From the NCBI GenBank assembly GCA_033239005.1, contig BSQZ01000018.1, forward strand, positions 345,001 to 409,000: a stretch of DNA of 64,000 nucleotides, written 5' to 3'. The position numbers were made by a program, and so were the translations under genes. Position 1 is the first letter of the stretch. Every line of letters begins with the position of its first letter. This stretch comes from Lamellibrachia satsuma. Taxonomy: Eukaryota; Annelida; Polychaeta; Sabellida; Siboglinidae. Shown piece by piece: positions 35,243 through 46,899 of the stretch. The notes beneath the pieces are model-generated. The model had not been told where the DNA came from. It saw nothing but the letters and a program-made list of their open reading frames with translations, and searched no databases.

Positions 35243-37294
35243 TGCCGTAAACACGACATGTTAATTTGTGACAACTGGTCGGGCTGTCTTTTTGGATATA
35301 TTTACTTACAAAAAATTGCTGTTGCCATTTTTCTTACCAGTTTCCAACACCCTGCTCTTGTTTTTAGTTTTACCCCATTCAGCACAACGATTTGGCCTAG
35401 ATGAACACCCAACACCTGCCTCACAAAAATTGTACCCAATTTAGCCATAAATTGCCAGAGAGCCTTTTGGCATCTCTATGTGGGTGAACGTATTGTCTTG
35501 TTATATCGCGTGTCCCTATATAGTTAAAGAAATACCTTTTAAGATAACATTTTAACATGTGACCATAAAACAATGGGTTGGTCTGTTACTGTGACATACA
35601 CGTGCATCTCTCCTGGTCATTAGGAGCAACAATTAGGTCAAGGGTCCGTATTTTGTCAAACAAATACATATTTATATAACAATGGGTTTTTGTTATTGTG
35701 ACACCCATATACATCACACCTGGTCATTTGGACCAACTTCACATCTCTCTGTGGGTAAAACATTGATTCCCTGATCAAAACACTACCCAACCCCGTAAGG
35801 TCACGAGTGCCTATTTTGTCTAACAAATACATATTAAGATAACATTGTAGCCATTTATTTTTATGATACTGTTTTTTTTGCTACTGTGACATCCACTAGC
35901 TTTACTCCTGGTTATCTTGAGCCATATGACCTCTCTCTGTAGGTGCAGGTATTGACTGCCTGGCCAAAACGTCTTCCAACCTATAAAGTCACCAGTGCGT
36001 TATTTTGTCAAATATGGAGACGTTTCTGGCCAGGAAATCGAGACCTGCATCAATAGAAAGAGATGCAAATTAACTTAACAATTAATGACTAAGAGTAATG
36101 TCAGTGGATGTCACAACTGAAAAAATTCACAATTTTATATTTTACTTACAGGGTGGTTTTGGCCACGAAATCAATGCTTTTACCTACAAAAAGGTGCAGA
36201 ATGACTCAGTGTTACAAAAAGTAATGTATATAGGTTTCACAGTAGCAAAATACCAAGTTAATTTGGCCAAAGTGTTACAATAGTGTCCAAATGTTTATTT
36301 TTGGAAAAGAAATGCACTTGCGACTTTATAGGGTGGGCATTATTTTTGGCGAGAAAATCAATACCTGTACCCACGGGGAGATGCCAAATGAAACAGAATT
36401 AACAAGAGTAATGCCGTTGGGTGTCATAATAGCAAAACATTTTCACATATAGTTGGGGAACAATTAATGTGAGGCACGTGTAGGGTGTTCATATAAGATA
36501 GGATGTTGACCTTTTGACTTTATAATTATAAGTATATTATAATTTTAGTGAAAAAATTGTGTTTGTCATGCGTGGTGTTATGGCTAACAGTTTTTGTCAA
36601 GATTTCATCTTGCCGCAATTTTTGTATGGCGTACTTCACAAACGGAAGTGATTTCAACTCAACGACATACAGTCTATGATAGATCTCACGCGTCTAGCCT
36701 CGCTGTGAAAAGCACACACGTGGGAAACTAGGAGATTTGTATACGTTGTTCAATATGGTGTTTTGCAACTATCCTGAAAAAAAATTTTTTATTTCCATGT
36801 TGGGTCCATTTTTTAATTTATGCTCCTGGACTAATTAGCTGAAGTCTGCTTGAACGTTCCTTGTAATGTTGTTTTACACAATTTTCAATTAACGAGCGCC
36901 ATCTAAGGCCATCTAAGGCCATCTAAGGGAAGTTTGGCATTTTAAATGTATTACTAAAGCGACATCGTGCACATGTGGCGCCACACAGTGACAAGAATCG
37001 CTTTTGTACCGCATACTCCTGTGCTGCCGCCACGTGGCATAGCTCCCATTCATTAGTGGAATGTGAATAGTTGGTTTGAGTAAATCAAATGACATGCGGC
37101 AAGGCAGTAGCCATATACCAAACAACAAAACACCCAAATACAATGCAATAGTAACTAGTAACGTGCAGTAACAACAGCTAACTCAATGAACATATATGTA
37201 AAATATAATATGGCTTTATTCTTGGATTAGAAGAAACATACCATATTGACTTCCTTAAATCAAAGGTATCGTTGTAAACAAATGTTTCGTTTAG
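35243..37294. other. No gene seen; diverged repeats, partly in inverted orientation
   Basis: From 35540 to about 36010 loosely repeated blocks of roughly 200 bp share 'caaatacata', 'tcctggtcatt' and 'tctctctgtggg'. From 36020 to 36450 related text runs as the reverse complement ('ggccaggaaatcgagacctg' against 'gcaggtattgactgcctggcc'), so the segment could fold into a large hairpin centred near 36015. A 13-bp triplet (GCCATCTAAG) sits at 36898-36930. No coding sequence recognised. Confidence 0.5.
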
Positions 37295-38426
37295 GGAGCA
37301 TATCAAAGAAAGGCACGATAAAGATAATGAACCATCGTTGTTTGGATTAATCTACAAAAGTATTGTTTCCTTAAGACATACTGATGCATTGGTGAGAGAG
37401 TGGAAGCCACCACATATCCCAGATAAGGGTAAGTGGAAGCCACCACACATCCCAGATAAGGGTAAGTGGAAGCCACCACATATCCCAGATAAGGGTAAGT
37501 GGAAGCCACCACATATCCCAGATAAGGGTAAGTGGAAGCCACCACACATCCCAGATAAGGGTAAGTGGAAGCCACCACACATCCCAGATAAGGGTAAGTG
37601 GAAGCCACCACATATCCCAGATAAGGGTAAGTGGAAGCCACCACACATCCCAGATAAGGGTAAGTGGAAGCCACCACATATCCCAGATAAGGGTAAGTGG
37701 AAGCCACCACACATCCCAGATAAGGGTAAGTGGAAGCCACCACACATCCCAGATAAGGGTAAGTGGAAGCCACCACATATCCCAGATAAGGGTAAGTGGA
37801 AGCCACCACATATCCCAGATAAGGGTAAGTGGAAGCCACCACACATCCCAGATAAGGGTAAGTGGAAGCCACCACATATCCCAGATAAGGGTAAGTGGAA
37901 GCCACCACACATCCCAGATAAGGGTAAGTGGAAGCCACCACACATCCCAGATAAGGGTAAGTGGAAGCCACCACATATCCCAGATAAGGGTAAGTGGAAG
38001 CCACCACATATCCCAGATAAGGGTAAGTGGAAGCCACCACACATCCCAGATAAGGGTAAGTGGAAGCCACCACACATCCCAGATAAGGGTAAGTGGAAGC
38101 CACCACATATCCCAGATAAGGGTAAGTGGAAGCCACCACACATCCCAGATAAGGGTAAGTGGAAGCCACCACATATCCCAGATAAGGGTAAGTGGAAGCC
38201 ACCACATATCCCAGATAAGGGTAAGTGGAAGCCACCACATATCCCAGATAAGGGTAAGTGGAAGCCACCACACATCCCAGATAAGGGTAAGTGGAAGCCA
38301 CCACACATCCCAGATAAGGGTAAGTGGAAGCCACCACATATCCCAGATAAGGGTAAGTGGAAGCCACCACATATCCCAGATAAGGGTGGAAGATCGTCCC
38401 ATATATTGAATAACTTATTAAAGTGA
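37295..38426 (+). CDS. Exon-like frame expanded by a 33-bp in-frame repeat; product unknown
   Basis: After a plausible acceptor (gtttcgtttag) the frame reads EHIKERHDKDNEPSLFGLIY, KSIVSLRHTDALVRE, then thirty repeats of WKPPHIPDKGK, and ends GGRSSHILNNLLK and TGA at 38424-38426. The non-repeated parts look like ordinary protein sequence, but I recognise no family. The only variable base in the array is CAT/CAC, which is synonymous in this frame. Each unit junction also contains AAGGGTAAGT, a near-perfect 5' splice site, so the ancestral exon may have ended at WKPPHIPDKG. Whether this is a protein with an 11-residue repeat or an array over an exon-intron border cannot be decided from sequence. 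Confidence 0.35.
37401..38390 (+). repeat. 33-bp minisatellite, 30 units
   Basis: Unit: TGGAAGCCACCACATATCCC then AGATAAGGGTAAG. All units are identical except for T or C in CAT/CAC; the last lacks the final AAG. The exact 30 x 33 bp length shows no internal indels, implying a recent expansion. Confidence 0.99.
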
Positions 38427-39099
38427 GAGAAAGACAAATAATGTACAATATTTGTTTGGTAGTAAAAGGTAAGTCTGAATGCCTGTAGGTGTTTACGTTC
38501 CACGTGGACAACTACTGTGTTGAAGAAATTAAGTTCAATCTCAAATGATGTCTTTAGGTTGTTAGCCTTCTCTTGTGCTGTGGCACACTTCATCGTTGTC
38601 TGTGACATTCTGAAAATGCAGCATACAGCATCACGTAAAATAATGTGTTATATAATTATGGCGGAACTCCGCCTGTTAACCTCTTAGAAGAACAGCCGGT
38701 CCCAAACCCGGATAAAGGAGTTGGGTTAGGCATGGGGCCAGCTACCCCATCCCATAAAAGAAAGCTAGCTATAAAAACTGAAACAAGAGAAAACACTACC
38801 ATCGGTGGAGGGAGTGAGGCAGAACAGGACACTGAACTAATGACGGATAGGGACCAAACCCGAAAGGAAGTCTTCACCCAACAGCGGATCTCCTAACACC
38901 AAAAACTACCATCAAAGTTGGATGCTGGAGTGTAAGAACTTTGTTCCAGACCGGAAGACTTGCACAAGTCATACATGAAATGAAACAGTACAAACGTAGC
39001 CTCCTTGGCATCACAGAAGCTAGATGGACAGATGCAGGAAAGACAACTTTGGCAAATGGTGACACCATCCTCTGGTCAGGCAGGAAAGATAATCAACAT

Positions 39100-39478
39100 C
39101 GGGAAGGGGTGGCCCTGGTCATCGGGAAGGGATGGCCCTGGTTATCGGGAAGGGGTGGACCTGGTCATCAGGAAGGGGTGGCCCTGGTCATCGGGAAGGG
39201 GTGGACCTGGTCATCGGGAAGGGGTGGACCTGGTCATCAGGAAGGGGTGGCCCTGGTCATCAGGAAGGGGTGGATCTGATCATCAGGAAGGGGTGGCCCT
39301 GGTCATCGGGAAAGGGTGGGCCTGGTCATCGGGAAGGGGTGGACCTGGTCTTCAGGAAGGGGTGGACCTGGTCATCAGGAAGGGGTGGACCTGGTCATCG
39401 GGAAGGGGTGGACCTGGTCTTCAGGAAGGGGTGGACCTGGTCATCAGGAAGGGGTGGACCTGGTCATCAGGAAGGAAA
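39100..39478 (+). repeat. 23-bp minisatellite inside the LINE endonuclease, about 16 units
   Basis: Units such as GGTCATCGGGAAGGGGTGG + ACCT. The unit matches the endonuclease codons HREGVALVI plus following bases. As 23 is not a multiple of three, the reading frame rotates every unit, so the array disrupts the protein unless the unit number restores the frame. Confidence 0.97.
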
Positions 39479-39702
39479 AGAATAAGACACTCTTGGAATG
39501 GAAAACCATCAGTGAGAGATTATTATATAGCAGATTCAACTGCAAATGTGTAAAACTGTCAATTATCACTGCCTATGCACTGATAGAAGATGCAGAAGAA
39601 GAAGTGAAGGATATCTTCTATCATAGTCTGCAGTCAGCAGTAGAAGCAGTTCCAAAACATGACGTCTTGCTTGTTGTTGGAGACTTAACTGCAAGAGTTG
39701 GT

Positions 39703-39972
39703 AACAACAACACAGGAAGGGAGAGAGTCACGGGTAGACACGGCACTGGCACAATGAACAACAACACAGGAAGGGAAAGAGTCATGGGTAGACACGGCAC
39801 TGGCACAATGAACAACAACACAGGAAGGGAAAGAGTCATGGGTAGACACGGCACTGGCACAATGAACAACAACACAGGAAGGGAAAGAGTCATGGGTAGA
39901 CACGGCACTGGCACAATGAACAACAACACAGGAAGGGAAAGAGTCATGGGTAGACACGGCACTGGCACAATG
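39703..39972 (+). repeat. 54-bp in-frame minisatellite inside the LINE endonuclease, five units
   Basis: Five copies of an 18-codon unit (NNNTGRERVMGRHGTGTM), beginning at 39703, 39757, 39811, 39865 and 39919. The first has ACG for ATG (T for M). In related endonucleases this segment, just after the GDLNARVG motif, is present once. Confidence 0.97.
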
Positions 39973-40634
39973 AACAACAATAGAGAGAGGATGTGTGACC
40001 TGTATGAATTCAATGACTTGGTAATTGACGGAACTATCTTCCAGCAAAAGCTGAAACATAAATTAACCTGGAAGTCCCCGGATGGCAAAACAGAAAGCCA
40101 AATCGATCACATTCTCATAAATGGTAAGTGGCAATGTTCGTTACAAGATGTGAGAACCAAGAGACATGTGGATATAGGGAGCGATCACAGTCTTGTGGGA
40201 GCTGTCTTGGCTTTGAAGCTGAGAAGAGCCAAGCTTGGGAGAAAAGACAGAAGCGCTTCAATGTTGCAAGATTGACTGACCCTGACATCAAATAGAAGTT
40301 CACATTGCTCTCAAGAACAGTTACAGTATGTTGAAGAATGAGACTGAAATGACAAAAGGAACAATAAACGACAATTCATTTATGGACTTGCTACAGAGGC
40401 AGAGGAAACAGGGGGCCGACAAGACATGAAGATGCTCTATAGAGTCACAAAATGATTGAATGGTGACTAGAGCAAGCCAAGATCAACCTGTAAAGGACAA
40501 ATATGGCAGGCTCATCTCAGATGAGAAAGAGAAAATATCAAGATGGAAAGAACACTTTCAGAGAATGAGACAGAAATCGAAGGGCTGTCGGAAGCAATAC
40601 AAAAAAGTTTAGACACAAAAAGCATGTCAATATC

Positions 40635-41227
40635 CTACTGCCAAGCACAGGACTAGATGTTTATACATATACTTTCATTTGTTGAGCCAATATTGCCAGA
40701 CTACACGCACTTGCGACATAGAGTTATCTAACAGTATGGTGTGGCCAATGATTTTTTTTCACTTTAATTAAAGTATATAAGTTTACTATTTCTTAGCAAA
40801 TATAGTTATGTAGTTGTCAATTAAATCAAATCTAAAGTGAAACATTGTGTTGCTACCGGTACTCTACACCCAATTGTTAGCTATGTGTTGCATCAATTAA
40901 AATAAACCACAATTTAAAAATCATACACTATTGGTGCATTACTGACATTTACAGTTCTTTACTGTGAGAGTCAACATGCTTATTGCATAAGTTATCATTC
41001 AATTAAGAGCACATTGTAAATGTTAGTTATTTAGGTCACTAAGTACACGTATCACAATAACATAATATTAGAACCTGAGCCCTTCGAAAGACAACTGTTT
41101 ATTTGTAATAATGATATGTATTAATCATATGATACGTCGATAACAGCAGGTAAGATAAACTATACAGTACAGGGACTTACATTGACACGTCAATAACAGC
41201 AGGTAATATAAACTATACAGTCAATCT
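40635..41227 (+). repeat. Segmental duplication, upstream copy (with internal deletion)
   Basis: 40635-40748 equals 41229-41342, and 40749-41220 equals about 41697-42167, almost base for base. This copy lacks the sequence corresponding to 41343-41696. It ends in two units of the 53-bp repeat before the second copy starts. Confidence 0.92.
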
Positions 41228-42170
41228 TACTGCCAAGCACAGGACTAGATGTTTATACATATACTTTCATTTGTTGAGCCAATATTGCCAGACTACACGC
41301 ACTTGCGACATAGAGTTATCTAACAGTATGGTGTGGCCAATGAAATTAAGATGCTGTGTATTCAACAAGGTTTAAACTGGCTGGATATTCTTGATTGTAG
41401 TGGCAATGGCAAATGGTTATGTTTTAGTAACTCTTATAGATGCATCAGCCCATAACTATTAGTTTTGTTTCACTTTAACGCATCACACCGAAAGTCTAGC
41501 TGCATCGATTTCTTAGAACTGCCAAGCGCTTATTGGTCGCCCTGGTCAACATGTCAGCTGCCAGGAAAACTGAGATTTTACCAGAATCTCCCACTTTTAG
41601 AACACATTCTGAGAACACCACTAGCTTGATATTATTGATTGTAGTTGCAAATGGTTAGTTTTAATTAACTCTTAGGTGCGTTGCCCAAAACCATGATTTT
41701 TTTTCACTTTAATTAAAGTATATAAGTTTACTATTTCTTAGCAAATATAGTTATGTAGTTGTCAATTAAATCAAATCTAAAGTGAAACATTGTGTTGCTA
41801 CCGGTACTCTACACCCAATTGTTAGCTATGTGTTGCATCAATTAAAATAAACCACAATTTAAAAATCATACACTATTGGTGCATTACTGACATTTACAGT
41901 TCTTTACTGTGAGAGTCAACATGCTTATTGCATAAGTTATCATTCAATTAAGAGCACATTGTAAATGTTAGTTATTTAGGTCACTAAGTACACGTATCAC
42001 AATAACATAATATTAGAACCTGAGCCCTTCGAAAGACAACTGTTTATTTGTAATAATGATATGTATTAATCATATGATACGTCGATAACAGCAGGTAAGA
42101 TAAACTATACAGTACAGGGACTTACATTGACACGTCAATAACAGCAGGTAATATAAACTATAAAGTACAG
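41228..42170 (+). repeat. Segmental duplication, downstream (longer) copy
   Basis: Contains the same two blocks as the upstream copy, separated by about 354 extra bases (41343-41696). It runs directly into the large 53-bp array. No coding sequence in either copy. Confidence 0.92.
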
Positions 42171-43088
42171 TGACTTACATTGACACGTCAATAACAGCAG
42201 GTAACATAAACTATAAAGTACAGTGACTTACATTGACACGTCAATAACAGCAGGTAATATAAACTATACAGTACAGTGACTTACTCTGACACGTCAATAA
42301 TAGCAGGTAATATAAACTATACAGTACAGTGACTTACACTGACACGTCAATAACAGCAGGTAATATAAACTATACAGTACAGTGACTTACATTGACACGT
42401 CAATAACAGTAGGTAATATAAACTATAAAGTACAGAGTCTTACACTGACACGTCAATAACAGCAGGTAATATAAACTATAAAGTACAGTGACTTACATTG
42501 ACACGTCAATAACAGCAGGTAATATAAACTATACAGTACAGTGACTTACACTGACACGTCAATAACAGCAGGTAATATAAACTATACAGTACAGTGACTT
42601 ACATTGACACGTCAATAACAGCAGGTAATATAAACTATACAGTACAGTGACTTACATTGACACGTCAATAACAGCAGGTAATATAAACTATACAGTACAG
42701 TGACTTACACTGACACGTCAATAACAGCAGGTAATATAAACTATACAGTACAGTGACTTACACTGACACGTCAATAACAGCAGGTAATATAAACTATACA
42801 GTACAGTGACTTACATTGACACGTCAATAACAGTAGGTAATATAAACTATACAGTACAGTGACTTACATTGACACGTCAATAACAGCAGGTAATATAAAC
42901 TATACAGTACAGTGACTTACATTGACACGTCAATAACAGCAGGTAATATAAACTATAAAGTACAGTGACTTACATTGACACGTCAATAACAGCAGGTAAT
43001 ATAAACTATAAAGTACAGTGACTTACATTGACACGTCAATAACAGCAGGTAATATAAACTATACAGTACAGTGACTTACATTGACATG
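42077..43088 (+). repeat. 53-bp minisatellite, about 19 units
   Basis: Units contain GACACGTCAATAACAGCAGG, TAATATAAACTATACAGTAC and AGTGACTTACATT, with small variants (ATAAAG, CACTG). Each has TGACACGTCA, a near-palindrome, and GCAGGTAATA, a weak donor-like site. Confidence 0.98.
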
Positions 43089-43352
43089 CCGATGGTTATT
43101 CTCCACTTCAGAAAGTATTCATTGCGCAGTATCTGCAAGCTTTTTGCCCTTTTCACAATTTTTTGTCAGTCGTCTCTGCATCACAAGTCAGAGTCACATA
43201 AAAAAGCAGGAAGCTGCTCGTGGAAAGGGGTAAACTCCCTTCTCCACTAAATTTTTGTCGTTTTAACAGGTTTTTTTCAACGTGTTGTTTTACGGGTAGT
43301 CATTTCGTTTGCGGTGAACACACGCGTGAGAAAGAGACCAAAAAATAAATAA
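43089..43352. other. Short spacer, nothing recognised
   Basis: Unique-looking AT-rich sequence between the 53-bp array and a LINE fragment. Confidence 0.5.
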
Positions 43353-43990
43353 ATGTGCCCAGAATGGCCTCATGAGCAACACATAGATCAATGGTACCAT
43401 GAAAATTTTTTGTGTTTGAAAATAAAAAATCACTTAGTATTGTTTTCGACATTATTGCTATTTCTGAAACATGGGCTTGATCCGATCGGACTTCCTGGTT
43501 TCAACTACGAGGTTAGTCATTGTTTCACATTGTAAGGGATTACAAACAGGGTGGTGGGTCGGCACTATACGTCAAGAATGACCTCGATTGTTCTACTATA
43601 TCGAGTAAATCAACAGCTATAAATGATGTGTTTGAATGTGTTACTATTGAGTTAAAGTTAGCCAACTGTAGACTGCTTGCTTATACAGAGAACATGGGTT
43701 AAGAAAACTATATTAATTTGTGGCGAATTCAATATATATTTATTGAAACATGACTTGCACAACGGTACCAAATATTCCCTAGATTTGATATTCAGCCTTG
43801 GTATGTATCCAGTAATTTCTAAGCCTACCAGAATTTTTAATGTGTCGGCAACACTTATTGATAATATATTCACCAATCATATCAACAGTGCTATCACAAG
43901 TGGTTTACTTATTACAGACTTAAGCAATCATTAGCCCGTGTTTGCTATTTGTAAGTATGATGGTAGCCAATGTAGCCGCAGTTGCCCTGC
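43353..43990 (+). pseudogene. L2/Crack-like LINE endonuclease fragment
   Basis: Frames in succession give FDIIAISETWA, LPGFNYEVSHC, GGGSALYVKNDLDCSTISS, then ILICGEFNIYLLKHD, MYPVISKPTRIF, ATLIDNIFTNHINSAI and LLITDLSNH. The ISETW, GG-ALYVK, GDFNIDLL-like and SDH-like blocks are the APE-endonuclease signature of L2/Crack-type LINEs. Several frameshifts and a stop within ETWA show it is dead. It stops before RT and is followed by a 25-bp array. Confidence 0.8.
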
Positions 43991-44034
43991 AAGATACAAA
44001 CGTCAAGTGTGTAAAATGTTAATGGACTAAAAGC

Positions 44035-44525
44035 CACCTTGATCCATGAGACAGTGCATGAGACAGTGCATGAGACAGATCCACGAGACAGTGCATGAGA
44101 CAGATTCATGAGACATTGCATGAGACAGATTCATGAGACATTGCATGAGACAGATCCACGAGACAGTGCATGAGACAGATCCACGAGACATTGCATGAGA
44201 CAGATTCATGAGACATGGCATGAGACCACGAGACATTGCATGAGACAGATCCATGAGACATTGCATGAGACAGATTCATGAGACATTGCATGAGACAGAT
44301 TCATGAGACATTGCATGAGACAGATCCACGAGACAGTGCATGAGACAGATCCACGAGACATTGCATGAGACCACGAGACATTGCATGAGACAGATCCATG
44401 AGACAGTGCATGAGACAGATCAACGAGACAGTGCATGAGACAGATCAACGAGACAGTGCATGAGACAGATCCACGAGACAGTGCATGAGACAGATCCACG
44501 AGACAGTGCATGAGACAGATCCACG
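44035..44525 (+). repeat. 25-bp minisatellite, about 20 units
   Basis: Units such as TGCATGAGACAGATCCACGA + GACAG, with shortened 15-bp forms (TGCATGAGACCACGA). Minus-strand Cys/Met/Ser/His frames are artefacts. Confidence 0.97.
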
Positions 44526-44670
44526 TGACAGAGCTTAATCACACATAAATTAATGAGGCACACAACAATTTTCTTAACGATTTTACAGTATTGTATAATC
44601 ATTACTGTCCGCTTCTCACACAAAGCAAAACTATAACTAACCTTCAAACTAGCTTTCTTTTCTTCCCCAG

Positions 44671-44824
44671 ATATCACGCCATGTTGAAAATGCTGACCAG
44701 TTCTTCGGCAAAGACAGAATCGGCAGACTCCAGTTCTACATTGAGTCCAGTACATGTTGGCCACTGCATTATGTGTACTACACAATTCCTCATTGGGTCG
44801 TTCATATGATTGCTTGCTCTGCAG
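44671..44824 (+). CDS. Orphan internal exon candidate, function unknown
   Basis: A strong acceptor (ctttcttttcttccccag) and a strong donor (GCAG|GTACGC) bound 154 bases with one clean frame: ISRHVENADQFFGKDRIG, RLQFYIESSTCWPLHYVY, YTIPHWVVHMIACSAG. The composition (aromatic-rich, two Cys) is that of a folded protein and unlike any retroelement I know. No neighbouring exon of the same gene is evident; it sits between a satellite and a (GT)n/(GCAT)n tract. Confidence 0.4.
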
Positions 44825-44935
44825 GTACGCAGTGACAATGCTGTCTAGTTGACAGGTTTTGTGATATGGTTTGGTGATCTCACAGCATCTCACCGGACAC
44901 CTCGCAGCTGTTAAAAATAACCTCGCGTGATTTTT

Positions 44936-45165
44936 CATGCGTGTGTGCATGCGTGCATGCGTCCATTTGTGTGTGTGTGGTGTGTGTGGTGTGTGTGGTG
45001 GTGGTGGTGGTGTGTGTGTGTGTGGTGTGTGTGTGGTGTGTAGTGTGGTGTGTGTGGTGTGTGTGGTGGTGGTGGTGCATGCGTGCGTGCATGCGTGCAT
45101 GCATGTGTGCATGCGTGCGTGCATGCGTGCGTGCGTGCATGCGTGCATACATGCGTGACTAAGTG
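44936..45165. repeat. Compound GT/GTG and GCATGCGT microsatellite
   Basis: GTGTGTGGTG-type repeats pass into GCATGCGTGC-type repeats at about 45077. Frames on both strands here are artefacts. Confidence 0.95.
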
Positions 45166-46137
45166 ACAATAGGTGTGCATGAAAAGTGGACAGAAGGGGT
45201 TGAAAAATACAACTAATGTCAGAATGAGATATGCATTTTTAGGAAGGACACATGAGAAGTCATCATTGTGTGAAAGGTCAAGATAATGCTGTCAATAGTT
45301 TCTGAGCAAATTGCAAAAAAAACATATTCTGGCCAGTATGACGGACATCAGCTATTACAACACAAACACCTCACTCTGTAGTAAATCAACTACCATGTTG
45401 CTGGAAATAGTATAGTACATGACTGTTGTGATCTCCATGGATATGTCCATGTTATCAAAATATGTTCTTTGACACTGACCTATGCATGGTAGAGGATTGT
45501 TTGTTGTAATAGCTGATGTTCATCATCATGTCAATACTGAAGTTTAAAAAACATAACTGTTCCTACTTTCAGCAACACAGGATGCCAACAGGGAACAAGA
45601 CACAAACAATGATAATGTTTTTAAATTAAAATATTTAATGTCCATGCATTTTTTGTTTTCATCAAGCCAGAAGAAAAGTATGACGGACGTCAGTATTACA
45701 ACCACGCCACACACGTTTCTAAAAAGCCCTCTAGTATTGTCATGTTAAATGAATATCTAAAAAGGGCAATATGACACACATTACCTCTGTGATTGAGACA
45801 TCACTGTTTGTCAAGTTTGTGGTCATTTGTTGGAATTTGGAAATCATAATTTCTTACATTTCAAACAGCTTGTTTATTTCAGATATAACAAAGACAAAAT
45901 ACACCATACCTTTAAAAATCTCAAAATTGAAATCTTATCCTGTACATGTAATAGTCAAAAAAGAAAAAGTTTAGTTGCCAATTTAATGTAATTATGATTA
46001 CATGCGAAATTGTCGTAATCGATTATACTTAATTTCTATTGTACTCAAACTTGTACATTTTAACAGTAATCGTAATCGACATATTTGTGGACTCTGTGCC
46101 ATCTCTGATATATAGGGCCTACATATGCCTACATTAA
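45166..46137. other. No gene seen
   Basis: AT-rich sequence. 'cagtatgacggacatcagc' near 45336 recurs as 'agtatgacggacgtcag' near 45676, indicating an old internal duplication. No exon-like frame. Confidence 0.5.
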
Positions 46138-46430
46138 GGGGGCAGCCATGGCCTAGTAGTAAGGTGTTGGACTCTAAATTCAAGGTTTGTGAGTTCAAGA
46201 CCCACACTGGCAATTTCGTTTACCCTACTTTGCCTCAGTCTACTCAGCTGCAAATTAGTACAAACACTGTTTGGAAGGTCTGGACTAGTGTCCTGTCAAG
46301 GAAAGTCAGTATAACTGCACTCTAAGTTGCTTTGCACTATAGAAACCAGGCGTAAGCACTGGCCATATATGCCTTCATGGCTTCCTAAGGCATAATGCTT
46401 GGGGGATGACTTTACCTACCTTTACATATG
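46138..46430 (+). mobile_element. tRNA-derived SINE, full-length-like
   Basis: The head has an A box (TGGCCTAGTAGTAAGG) and B box (GAGTTCAAGACCC) at tRNA spacing. The central part (actagtgtcctgtc ... cagtataactgcactc ... gctttgcactatagaaacc) resembles, from memory, a conserved central domain seen in invertebrate SINEs. The tail (tttacctacctttac) runs into a short microsatellite. Polymerase III promoter boxes look intact. Confidence 0.7.
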
Positions 46431-46697
46431 CATACATATATATATGTACGCAAAGTTGCACGCAAGCAAGCATGCATGCACACACGCACGCACAGGGATA
46501 TTATATCACTGTGACGAGCCAAAGCCATTACATGCGAAGAGATTGTAGCATAATCGAACCAGGTAAATTTTACGTTGACGCATAGCAGCAGAGTGACTTG
46601 AAATAGGATTGATTCGTATAGTAAGCAGCATTTTCCATAAATAATAAATAATTCACAATAATAGTACAATACATATTTCTAGAGTAGTATGGATGTA

Positions 46698-46884
46698 CAG
46701 TGGAACCTCATTAATTCGGATGTCGACAATCCTAAAAACTCGGCATCCGGATATCATTTCGCGAGAATGGAATTTCCAAAGGATAACATACCCCATCAAT
46801 TGTATAGTTCGTTTGTCCGGAAAACTCATTAATCCGCACACATCCACTAAGAACTAATGTTTCCAGATTAACAAGATTCCATTG
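46698..46884. mobile_element. Pogo/Tc1-mariner-like MITE (about 187 bp)
   Basis: Flanked by TA on both sides (46696-46697 and 46885-46886). The left end CAGTGGAACCTCATTAATTC and the complement of the right end, CAATGGAATCTTGTTAATC, form imperfect terminal inverted repeats. No internal coding. It lies about 15 bases into the intron after the RING exon. Confidence 0.65.
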
Positions 46885-46899
46885 TATAATACAACACAC

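Larger units (their letters stand above)
38640..40640 (+). mobile_element. LINE fragment with APE endonuclease, RTE-like, carrying two internal minisatellites
   Basis: The upstream leader 38645-38896 (NPDKGVGLGMGPATPSHKRK and following) precedes an endonuclease: KVGCWSVRTLFQTGRLAQ, LLGITEARW, TILWSGRKDNQHREGVALVI; then after the 23-bp array RLLYSRFNCKCVKLSIITAY, VLLVVGDLTARVGN, and after the 54-bp array KLTWKSPDGKTESQIDHILI and HVDIGSDHSLVGAVL. The Glu, GDLxARVG and SDHSL catalytic signatures are present. From 40275 the frame decays, but pieces such as GRLISDEKEKISRWKEHFQ remain up to about 40570. No RT follows; the element stops at a duplicated non-coding block at 40635. Confidence 0.85.

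Noticed and set aside
37303..38608. Minus-strand frames of 343-418 codons over the 33-bp array
   Set aside because: Variation in the array is non-synonymous in these frames but synonymous in the plus frame; no supporting motifs.
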